From Luteolibacter flavescens (GTDB taxonomy: Bacteria; Verrucomicrobiota; Verrucomicrobiia; Verrucomicrobiales; Akkermansiaceae): a stretch of 64,000 nt of DNA. Below the pieces are notes generated by a model. The model saw only the letters and a list, made by a program, of their open reading frames with translations. It had not been told where the DNA came from and did not search any database. Of this stretch, positions 26,460 through 34,373 are shown one piece after another. Position 1 is the first letter of the stretch. Every line of letters begins with the position of its first letter. The position numbers and the translations under genes were made by a program. Location of the stretch: assembly GCF_025950085.1 (NCBI RefSeq), contig NZ_JAPDDS010000002.1, positions 477,077 to 541,076 on the forward strand, given 5' to 3'.

Positions 26460-26975
26460 GCGCCGGGAGGTTAGGGGGCGGAGGTGAGCTAACAAGAAAT
26501 TTATTGATCCTCTAAAAGAGGTTTTTCCGATGGATTTACGTGCCAGATTGAATTAACTCTCTTTGAGTTAAAGTGTAACAGTGTTTTGCTCGAAGTTGTG
26601 ATTTTGGTCCAAGGTCATAAATAACGATGGGTGAGTGAATTATCGCTGCCGAGTGGAGAGAAATCCTGAGAGGGAGCAGGCGCGACTTGAGTTGGAACTG
26701 CCCCGATTTGTTGTTGAGGTTGGGCGAGGTTTTACATGGGTTAGGATTCCTTGCTAGAGGAGTTTGAAATCCTAGTGAAGCAAAGCACCTCCATCGATCA
26801 ATAGCCTTGATAGCGGGAGCCTCATGGTGGAGAGGGGGAACAATTGTAGCCGCCAATCGCGCTGGTTCGGGGGCTGAAAGCTATGAGCTTCGGAAGCAGG
26901 CTTCGGATATCGTAGGACTTTGGAAGAGGATCACGATCCGGAAAGGCTGGAAAGCGTTAGTCCAATCCGACCTTT
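26460..26975. other. 516-base stretch without a supported gene
   Basis: Lower GC than the surroundings. It should contain the promoter of the GloVer gene close to 26460-26520. A five-bp hairpin followed by TTTTT (CCTCT-AAA-AGAGG, 26508-26525) could terminate plus-strand transcripts, though no plus-strand gene precedes it. A 106-codon minus frame at 26536-26856 lacks any recognisable motif. It may be a decayed gene or an unrecognised RNA. Confidence 0.4.
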
Positions 26976-27185
26976 CTATAAAGAGCTTCGGCGCATTTGA
27001 TCGTCCCGTTGCTCCTGCTCCATGCGACGGATGTTTTGCTCCGATTGCTTGTATTGGTCCGCGATGGCCTTTCCCTGCTCGCCGGTCAGGCGGAGGATGG
27101 CGGGCAGTTCCGCATAGCACACGCCGCAGACCTTTGCCCTGCGGCTGTAAATGACTGACCCACAGGATGGACAGTGCTTTGCCAT
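26976..27185 (-). CDS. Small zinc-ribbon protein
   Basis: 69 residues. Two knuckles, CPSCG at residues 5-9 and CGVCY near 20-24 (C-x2-C ... C-x2-C), make a zinc ribbon. A charged helical tail follows (YKQSEQNIRRMEQEQRDDQ). It probably binds nucleic acid or protein; no specific role can be given. It lies 51 bases downstream of the nucleotidyltransferase gene on the same strand and might share its transcript. Confidence 0.75.
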   Translation of the reverse strand: MAKHCPSCGSVIYSRRAKVCGVCYAELPAILRLTGEQGKAIADQYKQSEQNIRRMEQEQRDDQMRRSSL

Positions 27186-27236
27186 GACTCCATGTATCGT
27201 CTGGAGGCGGGCCGGATCAATGGAAGAAGCGGCCTT

Positions 27237-27746
27237 TTATTCCACCGGCCATTCGCCGCGGTCCTCCAGCAGCTTGCGGAGGAAGATGCGATCCACCGCG
27301 TCCTTTTCACGGTGGGTTTGCTTGGTTTTCCAAAGTAGCTTCGGCGAAGCGAATGGAATTCTCACTCCCAAGTGATCCCGGTACTCGATGAGATGGGCGA
27401 CCTCCCGATAGCTGAGGCCGCATGCCTTTGCCATGAGATCCACGGTGAATTCGTCACACACACGGACGACCACGTAATCCGCTACCTCGCCGGGACGAAG
27501 TTCCGCAGCGGCTCTTTCGGGTAGATCGGACAATGCCTCGATCACACGCTGTTCGTTTTCTTCGCCGACATCGATCAACAGGTCGATGTCCATGGTGGCA
27601 CGAACATAGCCGGCGGAGATGATCGCAAATCCACCCACGACGACGTAGTCCACACCGAGTTCATTCAGCCGCGCGGCCAGGCGGGCCAGATCGTCGTCGG
27701 TCGGGGGACGCGTCTCATTCAGCGGATCTGAATCTCCATCATCCAT
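27237..27746 (-). CDS. Nucleotidyltransferase-fold protein (AbiEii/MenT-like)
   Basis: 169 residues. Polymerase-beta-like nucleotidyltransferase core: GVDYVVVGGFAIISAGYVRATMDIDLLID supplies the GG..(A) motif and the D-x-D metal pair, and FTVDLMAK supplies the third Asp. The end KTHREKDAVDRIFLRKLL-type helix (read KQTHREKDAVDRIFL) is usual in families annotated as nucleotidyl transferase AbiEii toxin or DUF6036. Its start codon is inside the end of the 71-residue gene (28-base overlap), so the two are translationally linked. Together they resemble a toxin-antitoxin pair with the small gene first. The modified target is unknown. Confidence 0.8.
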   Translation of the reverse strand: MDDGDSDPLNETRPPTDDDLARLAARLNELGVDYVVVGGFAIISAGYVRATMDIDLLIDVGEENEQRVIEALSDLPERAAAELRPGEVADYVVVRVCDEFTVDLMAKACGLSYREVAHLIEYRDHLGVRIPFASPKLLWKTKQTHREKDAVDRIFLRKLLEDRGEWPVE

Positions 27747-27934
27747 GAGTCAGCATCCTCGTGCGATCGGAAGCGGTAGACACCGTGTTTCACCCGGAGC
27801 GGCCGCTGGCGCAGTCTCGCGGCCATACGGTTGAGTTGCCCTCCTGCCGCAAGGCACTCCGAGCCCGGCTGGCGCTTCTTGGGCTTCCCCACGACCTTTG
27901 CCCGCGGATCACCGGATTCGATCAGCTCGTTCAC
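27719..27934 (-). CDS. Small basic protein, putative partner of the nucleotidyltransferase
   Basis: 71 residues, strongly basic in the middle (GKPKKRQPG, RMAARLRQRPLRVKHG). The C-terminal segment GVYRFRSHEDADSWM is similar to the ends of small proteins often encoded just before nucleotidyltransferase-fold toxins (recalled from general experience, not checked). The gene overlaps the next by 28 bases. It is probably an antitoxin-like or adaptor protein; no DNA-binding helix-turn-helix is obvious. Start at the first ATG. Confidence 0.65.
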   Translation of the reverse strand: MNELIESGDPRAKVVGKPKKRQPGSECLAAGGQLNRMAARLRQRPLRVKHGVYRFRSHEDADSWMMEIQIR

Positions 27935-27995
27935 TGGATGAAGCTACCCGACGAGCTGATCGCGCGCGAGGAGGAATTCGTGAGGCATTTTCGCC

Positions 27996-28448
27996 TCACT
28001 CCTTCTCCGGTGCGGGGATCACCAGTGTGGGCACCACGGCCTTGCGGACCATGCCCTCGGCCACGCTGCCGAGCAGCAGGGCGGCCACGGCTCCGTGACC
28101 GTGCGCGCCCACGATGACGAGGTCGGCACCGGTCTTTTCCACGTAGTCGAGGATGGCGTGGAGCGGGCTGCCTTCGGAAAGGTGGACCCCGGCCGCCGGG
28201 ACATCGCTGGCCACCTGGGCAAGGGCATCCTGCAGGCGGGCGGTGGCGCGCTTGCGGGCTTCTTCCTGGAAGAGGTGGATGGCGGGAAACTCGTCCGGCG
28301 TGAAGCCGTAGGCGGTGTAGCTGGGCTCCGGCTCCACCACGTGGAGCAGGTGCAGCGACGAGTCAAAGGCCCGCGCGATCTTCACGGCAGCCTCCAGCAC
28401 GCCCGGGGTGGAGTTCGAGAAATCGACAGCGGCAACGATGGTTTTCAT
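27996..28448 (-). CDS. Universal stress protein (UspA family)
   Basis: 150 residues, full length for a single-domain Usp. The start MKTIVAAVDFSNST carries the first strand and Asp9. The ATP-binding signature is present as GAHGHGAVAALLLGSVAEG (G-x2-G-x9-G-S), followed by VPTLVIP, so it should bind ATP. A dimeric cytoplasmic protein linked to stress survival. Divergent from the VOC gene; single gene. Confidence 0.93.
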   Translation of the reverse strand: MKTIVAAVDFSNSTPGVLEAAVKIARAFDSSLHLLHVVEPEPSYTAYGFTPDEFPAIHLFQEEARKRATARLQDALAQVASDVPAAGVHLSEGSPLHAILDYVEKTGADLVIVGAHGHGAVAALLLGSVAEGMVRKAVVPTLVIPAPEKE

Positions 28449-28591
28449 GGCGAGTCACCTGTTAGCACGGGATCCGGGGAAATGCCACCGACGGATGTTC
28501 CGCGCGCCGGATTTGGGAGTTCATGCGGATGATCGATCCCGTGCGATCCGCGGATGACAGCCGCCCGCTCCGCGTCCATGCTCGCGCCGTC

Positions 28592-28969
28592 ATGATCAAG
28601 TTTCTCCACACCCGCATCCGCGTCGCCGACATCGAAGCCTCCGTCGCCTTCTACAAGAAGCTCGGCTACACCGACGCGCGCCGCCAGGACTCGCCGCAGG
28701 GAAACAAGCTCGCCTTCCTCGAACTGCCGGGAAATGACGTCTTCCTCGAGCTCTGCTACTCGCCCGACTACACGGAGAAGTGCCCGGAAGACCTGATGCA
28801 CACCTGCCTCGGCGTGCCGGACATCATCGAATACTGCGACTCCGTGGAAAAGGCCGGCATCGAGATCTGGCCCGGCGGCTGGCGTGAGAAATTCTCCTCC
28901 GGCGAGCGGAAGATGGCCTTCGTCACCGACCCGGACGGCTACGAGGTGGAGATTCTGGAGCGCGCATAA
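28592..28969 (+). CDS. VOC family protein, glyoxalase I-like
   Basis: 125 residues from the ATG at 28592 (MIKFLHTRIRVADIEASVAF); the longer frame start at 28523 adds a non-conserved tail. Two beta-alpha-beta-beta-beta modules give the metal site of lactoylglutathione lyases: His in FLHTRIRV, Glu in VFLELCYS, His in LMHTCLGV, Glu in GYEVEILE. All four ligands are present, so glyoxalase I activity (methylglyoxal detoxification) is plausible. A 47-base fragment of this gene recurs at 30474-30520. Confidence 0.88.
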   Translation: MIKFLHTRIRVADIEASVAFYKKLGYTDARRQDSPQGNKLAFLELPGNDVFLELCYSPDYTEKCPEDLMHTCLGVPDIIEYCDSVEKAGIEIWPGGWREKFSSGERKMAFVTDPDGYEVEILERA

Positions 28970-29015
28970 GGTTCGCTGCTTGCAGCGCCCTGCCCGTCCC
29001 GGCAACTTGGATGCC

Positions 29016-30425
29016 ATGGCTCGGATCCTATGGGCGCTGCTTTTTCTTTCCGCCTGCGTGGAGGCCTCAATCACGGCGGCTTGGAAAATTCCGGTCGAAC
29101 ACTTCGCACCGGATTACAAGACCAACGACAGGATCCGGAAGCTGGAGAAGCCACCGGGAGATTCCGATTTCCTCCAGCCCGGGGATGAGCTTTGGGATCT
29201 TTCCAAGGGCCTGACGTACTTGGTCTCACCACCGTTTCGGGAAGGGGATGATCCGTTTGCGGAGCCGCAGAAGACCAAACTCGATCAGCCTTGGTATGGC
29301 GAGTGGCTGGTCTGGAACGCCCGCTCCGGGATGGTGGTGGCCTGTGGCTCTTGGAACGATATTTTAGCCGCCCAAAGGCTGATCCGTTTCGACGAGCTGC
29401 CGATGATGGTCGAGACCCGCATCGAACTTGTTACTGCGGGGAAAGAACCGCTGTCCCTTGCAACCAAGGTCAACAGTGGTGAAAGGGCTTCAGCGGAGGA
29501 TAAAATCTTGGGGGCGGACCTAGACGCACTTTGCGCTCCCTCCGGTGTGGTGGACTTGCGATTTCATGTTTCGTGGCCGGGTCCGGACAAGGAGTCGCCT
29601 TGGGCGGTGGCTTCCGCAGTCACCTTCAAAGATGGTGAGCGGAAGAAGTTGGCCTGTCATGGCCAGGGGGAAGGGCGCTGGGAGTTGTTCGCCACTGCAA
29701 AATCCGAATATTCCAATGGGGTTCCCGTTAAGGAGGCACGTTGGATCGAAAACGAGGGAACTGTGCAGGTCTGGCCTGTATTGTCTGGGGGCGATCCAAA
29801 GGAAGGCCGCATTGGAGACGACTTGGTCGTGCGGAGCTATCTTCTTTCACCCTATCTGCTCGATGGAATCGGTGTCGGCTCTGATTTCACGAAGTTACCT
29901 TTGATCGAGGCTCCGGCGACCCATGCAGACTGGGTGAGAGGCCGCGTCATCAATCTGCATGGAATTTTGGCGGGTGATGTACTCAAGTTTGAAGAACAAG
30001 GCTCCCTGGTCGTTTTCGATCCGGGAAGCGGCAGGCTGACTGTTGTGGCAGCGGCTGAAGATCAAGACGCCATGGGCAGCTACCTTGCGGGGCTTTGGGA
30101 TCGCTCCGTGCCGATGACTCTTTGGATAGAAACCAATCCAGAGGTGGGTGGTTGGGGATTAACCTGCCGCAGCGGAGAGGAGGCTCTGATTACTCTTGGG
30201 AAAGGCGATAAGGACGGAGGTCCTTCATTCAAGATCGAACCGCTGGCTGGGGATCGTGACGAGATCGCCGAACTTAGCTATGACTTCGATGTTTTCATCA
30301 AAGGCGTTCGAACTGGTCACCTGAAGTCCTCGACCACACTGGAACTCGGCAAACCGCAGGAAATCGCGGGCCAGTTGGCAGACGGAAAGAGAGCGAAGGC
30401 GATCCTAACCGTCTTGGAGAATTGA
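29016..30425 (+). CDS. Exported protein of unknown function, tandem paralogue 1
   Basis: 469 residues, signal peptide (MARILWALLFLSACVEA) with start at 29016. Conserved opening with the next gene: ITAAWKIPVEHFAPDY, then RKLEKPPGDSDFLQPGDELWDLS. Further shared blocks are VWNARSGMVVA, ARWIENEG and DWVRGRVIN. No known domain recognised. The layout of small beta-rich segments suggests a periplasmic multidomain protein. The pair arose by tandem duplication that also carried the VOC gene upstream. GC is slightly lower than the flanking genes. Confidence 0.75.
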   Translation: MARILWALLFLSACVEASITAAWKIPVEHFAPDYKTNDRIRKLEKPPGDSDFLQPGDELWDLSKGLTYLVSPPFREGDDPFAEPQKTKLDQPWYGEWLVWNARSGMVVACGSWNDILAAQRLIRFDELPMMVETRIELVTAGKEPLSLATKVNSGERASAEDKILGADLDALCAPSGVVDLRFHVSWPGPDKESPWAVASAVTFKDGERKKLACHGQGEGRWELFATAKSEYSNGVPVKEARWIENEGTVQVWPVLSGGDPKEGRIGDDLVVRSYLLSPYLLDGIGVGSDFTKLPLIEAPATHADWVRGRVINLHGILAGDVLKFEEQGSLVVFDPGSGRLTVVAAAEDQDAMGSYLAGLWDRSVPMTLWIETNPEVGGWGLTCRSGEEALITLGKGDKDGGPSFKIEPLAGDRDEIAELSYDFDVFIKGVRTGHLKSSTTLELGKPQEIAGQLADGKRAKAILTVLEN

Positions 30426-30473
30426 CCGCCCCGCCTTCCCACGGGGGCAGATGGGCGCATCAAGGATGCCATG

Positions 30474-30520
30474 CTCGCCATCCTCAAGCTGCGGGGAAAT
30501 GACGTCTTCCTCGAGCGCTG
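30474..30520 (+). pseudogene. Scar of a duplicated VOC gene
   Basis: 47 bases align with 28709-28755 inside the intact VOC gene with about six differences. They read ILKLRGNDVFLE where the VOC protein has FLELPGNDVFLE, and then hit a stop. It lies just ahead of the second paralogue, at the place a second VOC copy would occupy if the VOC-paralogue unit had been duplicated together. Only this fragment remains recognisable. Confidence 0.75.
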
Positions 30521-30576
30521 ATTGGCGTCCTTCTCAGTTCTTGTGGCACCCGGGCTGATGAGTCAGCCTCGATGCC

Positions 30577-31974
30577 ATGGTCCGTATTTTTGTTTGGGCG
30601 CTGCTGGTCTTCTGCGCATGCGCGGACGCATCCATCACCGTGGCGTGGAAGGTGCCGGTCGAGCACTTCGCCCCGGACTATCAGGCCAACGACAAGGTCC
30701 GGAAGCTGGAGCAGCAGCCCGGGGAGTCAGGGTTCTTCGAGCCCGGGGATGAGCTTTGGGATGTGTCGAACCTGCTTTGGGGCGGTGGTGACCTTCAGGA
30801 TCCCTTTGACGAAAAGGACAAGGACGCGGAAAGCAAGAAGCCATGGGGCGGGGACTGGGCGGTTTGGAATTCGCGCTCCGGGATGCTGGTGGCGCGGGGT
30901 GGATACTTCGAGATCCTCGAGGCACAGCGGACGTGCGGCTATGACATGCTGCCGAGGCGGTGGCTGACGAAGTTCGAGCTGAAGCGAGGACCAGCCACCA
31001 CGGTGCTGCCGGTGCATTCACAGGCGTTTGGCGACATGATCAAAACCCGGATCGAGGACGTGGATATCGAGCTTGATCCTGCTCTCCGTCCAGAGTCCTC
31101 CTACCTGCGTTATTCAATCTCCTGGAAGCAGCCGGGAGGAGATCTGACTTGGTATGTCGTAGGCGAATTCGAAGGGAGAAACGATCAAGAGTACTTGATC
31201 GCCCGACATGGCAGCGGAGACAGTGGCTGGGAGATTCGCGCCACTGTTAGCCAGGACACCATTGGTGATGCTCGCCCTACCGAGGCCCGCTGGATCGAGA
31301 TCGGAGGAAAAGCGCCGCAGCCGTGGAGCGAGGTGGAGATGGGGCAGCCCATGTTCGGGCGTCAGCGCTTGGCGGAGGATCTGTCGATTGCGGTCTATCA
31401 GGCTCCACCCCCTTTTTCCAAGGTGTCGCCGCCCGCGGATCTGCAGGCACCCGAGCATCTGCGGGAGTGGATCCATGGCTCCTTTTGTGATGTTAGAGAC
31501 GAAGTCTTGGAAGAGCTCGGGATCGATCCGAAGGCTCCGGGGTTTTTCGTCGGGATCGAAACGAGAACCGGGCAACTGGTCTTCGTCGGTCCGGAGGCGG
31601 CTCATCAGGTGATCGCACGCGAGCTCGAGTCGATGATCCCCGGTCCTCCGTTGACCATTCTTTGCGAGACGGATGAGCGCTCGGGAAACTGGGCCTTGCG
31701 CGCTGGCGATGGCTTCAAATCCATGATCGCGCTGACCCGGCCGGGAAAGGACGGGGAGGAGGACGTGCAGACCTTTCAGATCGCGCCTGAGGTGGAAGGG
31801 GAGGAGGCGAGTGTGAAGGTCAGCTACCATGGGAGTTTCAAGGGCAGGGGTCACGAGCCATGGAAAGGCGTCATCACCTTGAAGCCGGGAGATTGGCAGG
31901 AGCTCGATGCGCCGGGAGATCAGCCGTCAGCGGGGGCCAAGCCGAAGATGCGCGTCACGCTGGACGCACCATGA
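30577..31974 (+). CDS. Exported protein of unknown function, tandem paralogue 2
   Basis: 465 residues, signal peptide (MVRIFVWALLVFCACADA). Strongly similar at the N-terminus to the preceding gene (AWKVPVEHFAPDYQANDKVRKLE, PGDELWDVS, VWNSRSGMLVARGGYFEI), with more divergence later (WLTKFELKRGPATTVL, HLREWIHGSFCDV). Both end with a beta-rich section (VKVSYHGSFKGRG / AELSYDFDVFIKGV). No enzyme motif seen. Probably both are periplasmic. The start is the ATG following the spacer with the VOC scar. Confidence 0.75.
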   Translation: MVRIFVWALLVFCACADASITVAWKVPVEHFAPDYQANDKVRKLEQQPGESGFFEPGDELWDVSNLLWGGGDLQDPFDEKDKDAESKKPWGGDWAVWNSRSGMLVARGGYFEILEAQRTCGYDMLPRRWLTKFELKRGPATTVLPVHSQAFGDMIKTRIEDVDIELDPALRPESSYLRYSISWKQPGGDLTWYVVGEFEGRNDQEYLIARHGSGDSGWEIRATVSQDTIGDARPTEARWIEIGGKAPQPWSEVEMGQPMFGRQRLAEDLSIAVYQAPPPFSKVSPPADLQAPEHLREWIHGSFCDVRDEVLEELGIDPKAPGFFVGIETRTGQLVFVGPEAAHQVIARELESMIPGPPLTILCETDERSGNWALRAGDGFKSMIALTRPGKDGEEDVQTFQIAPEVEGEEASVKVSYHGSFKGRGHEPWKGVITLKPGDWQELDAPGDQPSAGAKPKMRVTLDAP

Positions 31975-32027
31975 CCGGCGGGCATCCCAGCTTGCATGGG
32001 TCCGATAATCAGGGCATCTAAAGCGCC

Positions 32028-33449
32028 ATGCTCGCCCGGATCGCCGCCCTGACTTGCTTGCTCGCCTCCTTCGCAGCCGCCCAGACCTACCGTCCGTCGG
32101 GGGAAAAGGCCCCGATGCCGGCGCGGGAATTCCGCGGTGCCTGGGCGGCGGTGGTTCACAATATCGACTGGCCGAGCAAGAAGGGCCTCTCCGCCGGGGC
32201 GCAGCAGGCGGAGATGCGCGCCATCCTGGACAAGATGGCGTCGCTGAACATGAACGCGCTGATCCTGCAGGTGCGCCCGCATTGCGATGCGGTCTACAAG
32301 TCCTCGCGGGAGCCGTGGAGCCCGTGGCTGACCGGCACGATGGGCCAGTCGCCGGGCTACGATCCCTTGGAATACGCGATCCACCAGGCGCATGCCCGGG
32401 GCATCGAAGTTCATGCGTGGTTCAATCCCTTCCGCGCGCTTTCCAATGCCAGCCAGGCATGCAGCTCGAATCACGTGACGAAGGCCGCGCCGCACATCAC
32501 GAAGCGCTTCGGGAACTTGGTCTGGTGCGATCCCGCGCAGACCGAGACCCGCGCCCGCGCCTTCGCCGCGATCCTCGATGTGGTGCAGCGCTACGATGTG
32601 GATGGCGTCCATCTCGACGACTACTTCTACCCCTACCCCGAGGGCGGACGCACCTTCCCGGACGGCCGCTCGCCCGCCACGCGGCGGAAGATCGTGGATG
32701 ACTTCGTGCAGAAGCTCTACTCGGACGTGAAGCGGGCGAAGCCATGGGTGCGCGTGGGCATCTCGCCCTTTGGCATCTGGCGGCCGGGCGTGCCGAGCGG
32801 CATCGAGGCGGGCATCGACTCCTACGAGCAGCTCGGCTGCGACGCGCGGAAGTGGCTGGCGAATGGCTGGGTGGACTACCTTGCCCCGCAGCTCTACTGG
32901 CGCGACCAGCCGCGGAAGCAGAGCTTCTCCGCGCTGCTCTCCTGGTGGCGGGCGCAGGGCAGCAGGCCGGTGTGGCCGGGCATCGCCACCACCCGCATCG
33001 GCGGCCCGGAGGACGGCCGCCCCGCCTCCGAGATCACGAAGCAGATCGACCTCTCCCGCCGCATCGGGAAGAACTGGGCCGGGCACATGCACTGGAGCGT
33101 GAAGGGCCTGACGAAGAACCAGGGCGGCATCTCGAACATGCTGGCAAAGGGCGCCTACTCGCAGCCCGCGCTGGTCCCGCCGATGCCGTGGCTCAGCCAG
33201 AAGGCCCCGGGCCGCCCGTCAGCGAGCGCGAGCGGCAGCGGCTCCGGCGTGACGGTCAATGTGCAGAGCGGTGACCGCTCGACCGCCCGCTTCGCCGTGC
33301 AGGCGCGCTTTGGCAACCAATGGCGGATGGCGAAGGTGGTGTCCGCCGGGACGAGAAGCGTGCAGGTCGCCGGGCAACCGGATGCCGTGGCGGTCAGCGC
33401 CGTGGATCGCTTCGGAAATGTGAGCGCGCCGACGGTGCTTGCGAGGTGA
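32028..33449 (+). CDS. GHL10-type (DUF187) glycoside hydrolase, exported
   Basis: 473 residues with signal peptide (MLARIAALTCLLASFAAA). TIM-barrel features of the glycosyl hydrolase-like 10 family: EFRGAWAAVVHNIDWPSK, LNMNALILQVRPHCDAVY, GIEVHAWFNPFRA, YDVDGVHLDDYFYPYP, VRVGISPFGIWRPG, WVDYLAPQLYWRD. Related proteins (YngK, DigH) cleave denuded peptidoglycan glycan strands or other polysaccharides. The last ~80 residues form a fibronectin-like domain (VQARFGNQWRMAKVV ... VSAVDRFGNVSAP). Single gene. Confidence 0.9.
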   Translation: MLARIAALTCLLASFAAAQTYRPSGEKAPMPAREFRGAWAAVVHNIDWPSKKGLSAGAQQAEMRAILDKMASLNMNALILQVRPHCDAVYKSSREPWSPWLTGTMGQSPGYDPLEYAIHQAHARGIEVHAWFNPFRALSNASQACSSNHVTKAAPHITKRFGNLVWCDPAQTETRARAFAAILDVVQRYDVDGVHLDDYFYPYPEGGRTFPDGRSPATRRKIVDDFVQKLYSDVKRAKPWVRVGISPFGIWRPGVPSGIEAGIDSYEQLGCDARKWLANGWVDYLAPQLYWRDQPRKQSFSALLSWWRAQGSRPVWPGIATTRIGGPEDGRPASEITKQIDLSRRIGKNWAGHMHWSVKGLTKNQGGISNMLAKGAYSQPALVPPMPWLSQKAPGRPSASASGSGSGVTVNVQSGDRSTARFAVQARFGNQWRMAKVVSAGTRSVQVAGQPDAVAVSAVDRFGNVSAPTVLAR

Positions 33450-33656
33450 TCGGGCGGGGGAAGAAGGAGGGCATTTGGCGCCTTCGGTGGCACCTTCTTC
33501 ATTTCCACTTGTCGGGCGGCACCGGACCTGCTGGAACCCCGCGCGCGCCGACGCAAGACGCTGAAAGTCCTTTACTTTCCCAAAGCATCTAACGCATAAG
33601 ACGCGCGCGTTCATTAACCATCTGGCGGCCCCCAGCGCTGCACTCCGACCTCCTTG

Positions 33657-33869
33657 ATGAAAGTTCGCTTTTTCGTAATGGGTTCCGCCTCACTGCTGGC
33701 GGTCTGGCTTGGAGCCACCTTCCTGACCGACGTCCCGGCGGACCGCTATCAGGGGTATGGAAAGGCCATCGCGCCTGCGCAGGGCAAGACCACGGCCGCT
33801 AAGCCGCACGTGGACAAGCCCGTGGCGAGCGCCGAGACCGGCGAGAAGCCGGTCGCCACGCTCGAGTGA
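33657..33869 (+). CDS. Small exported or membrane-anchored hypothetical protein
   Basis: 70 residues: one N-terminal hydrophobic segment (FFVMGSASLLAVWLGATFL) and a short hydrophilic tail rich in Lys, Ala and Pro. The ATG at 33657 is preferred over the TTG just before it. No motif recognised. It precedes the CDGSH gene by 48 bases. Confidence 0.5.
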   Translation: MKVRFFVMGSASLLAVWLGATFLTDVPADRYQGYGKAIAPAQGKTTAAKPHVDKPVASAETGEKPVATLE

Positions 33870-33917
33870 GCGGAAGGATCGCTCGCTTTCCGGCGGGCCA
33901 CTTCCCACGGTGACCGC

Positions 33918-34163
33918 ATGGCGGACGCACCGCGCATTTGCGATACGAAGCCGCTGGTCTTGGAGGTCGAGGCTGGCGTGCATTTCTGGTGTTCCTGCGG
34001 GCTGACTTCCTTCCCGCCTTTTTGTGACGGCAGCCATAAGGGCACGGGCCTGCGGCCTGTGAGATTCGAGTGCACGGAGCCGACCACCATCCGCTGGTGC
34101 CAGTGCAAGCATACCGGCACGCCGCCGTATTGTGACGGCAGCCACCATCAATTCCTCAAATGA
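33918..34163 (+). CDS. CDGSH iron-sulfur protein (mitoNEET-like, two motifs)
   Basis: 81 residues carrying two complete CDGSH modules: CSCGLTSFPPFCDGSH (28-45) and CQCKHTGTPPYCDGSH (60-77). Each has the C-x-C...C-x3-H set that holds a labile [2Fe-2S] cluster. Bacterial members are small redox or Fe-S transfer proteins in the cytoplasm. The stop TGA overlaps the start of the next gene (ATGA), so the two are translationally coupled. Confidence 0.92.
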   Translation: MADAPRICDTKPLVLEVEAGVHFWCSCGLTSFPPFCDGSHKGTGLRPVRFECTEPTTIRWCQCKHTGTPPYCDGSHHQFLK

Positions 34164-34366
34164 ACGCCCCCATCCACGCCGGTAGTGAAGAAGAGTATCG
34201 CGCGCTGGAGGAGACCCGGCTGGATGTCCAGCGCTGGCGCTTTTATTGCCTGGTGAAGCATCTGTGCCGGAATAAGGGCCCGCTGGCCTGGTGGCGGGTC
34301 CACCGGGCATGGCGTCGCATCGCTGCACGGCACGGCAAGTCGCGGGCGGTGTGGGCGAAGGGCTGA
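34160..34366 (+). CDS. Small basic hypothetical protein coupled to the CDGSH gene
   Basis: 68 residues, helical and Arg/Trp-rich (QRWRFYCLVKHLCRNKGPLAWWRVHRAWRR), with a start codon overlapping the CDGSH stop by four bases. No known family recognised. Coupling suggests a shared role. It could bind nucleic acid or membrane; neither can be shown. Ends seven bases from the convergent heme-protein gene. Confidence 0.6.
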   Translation: MNAPIHAGSEEEYRALEETRLDVQRWRFYCLVKHLCRNKGPLAWWRVHRAWRRIAARHGKSRAVWAKG

Positions 34367-34373
34367 TCGGAAG

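Noticed and set aside
26536..26856. 106-codon minus-strand open frame
   Set aside because: No motif, leader, or codon pattern like neighbours; left as unassigned intergenic sequence.
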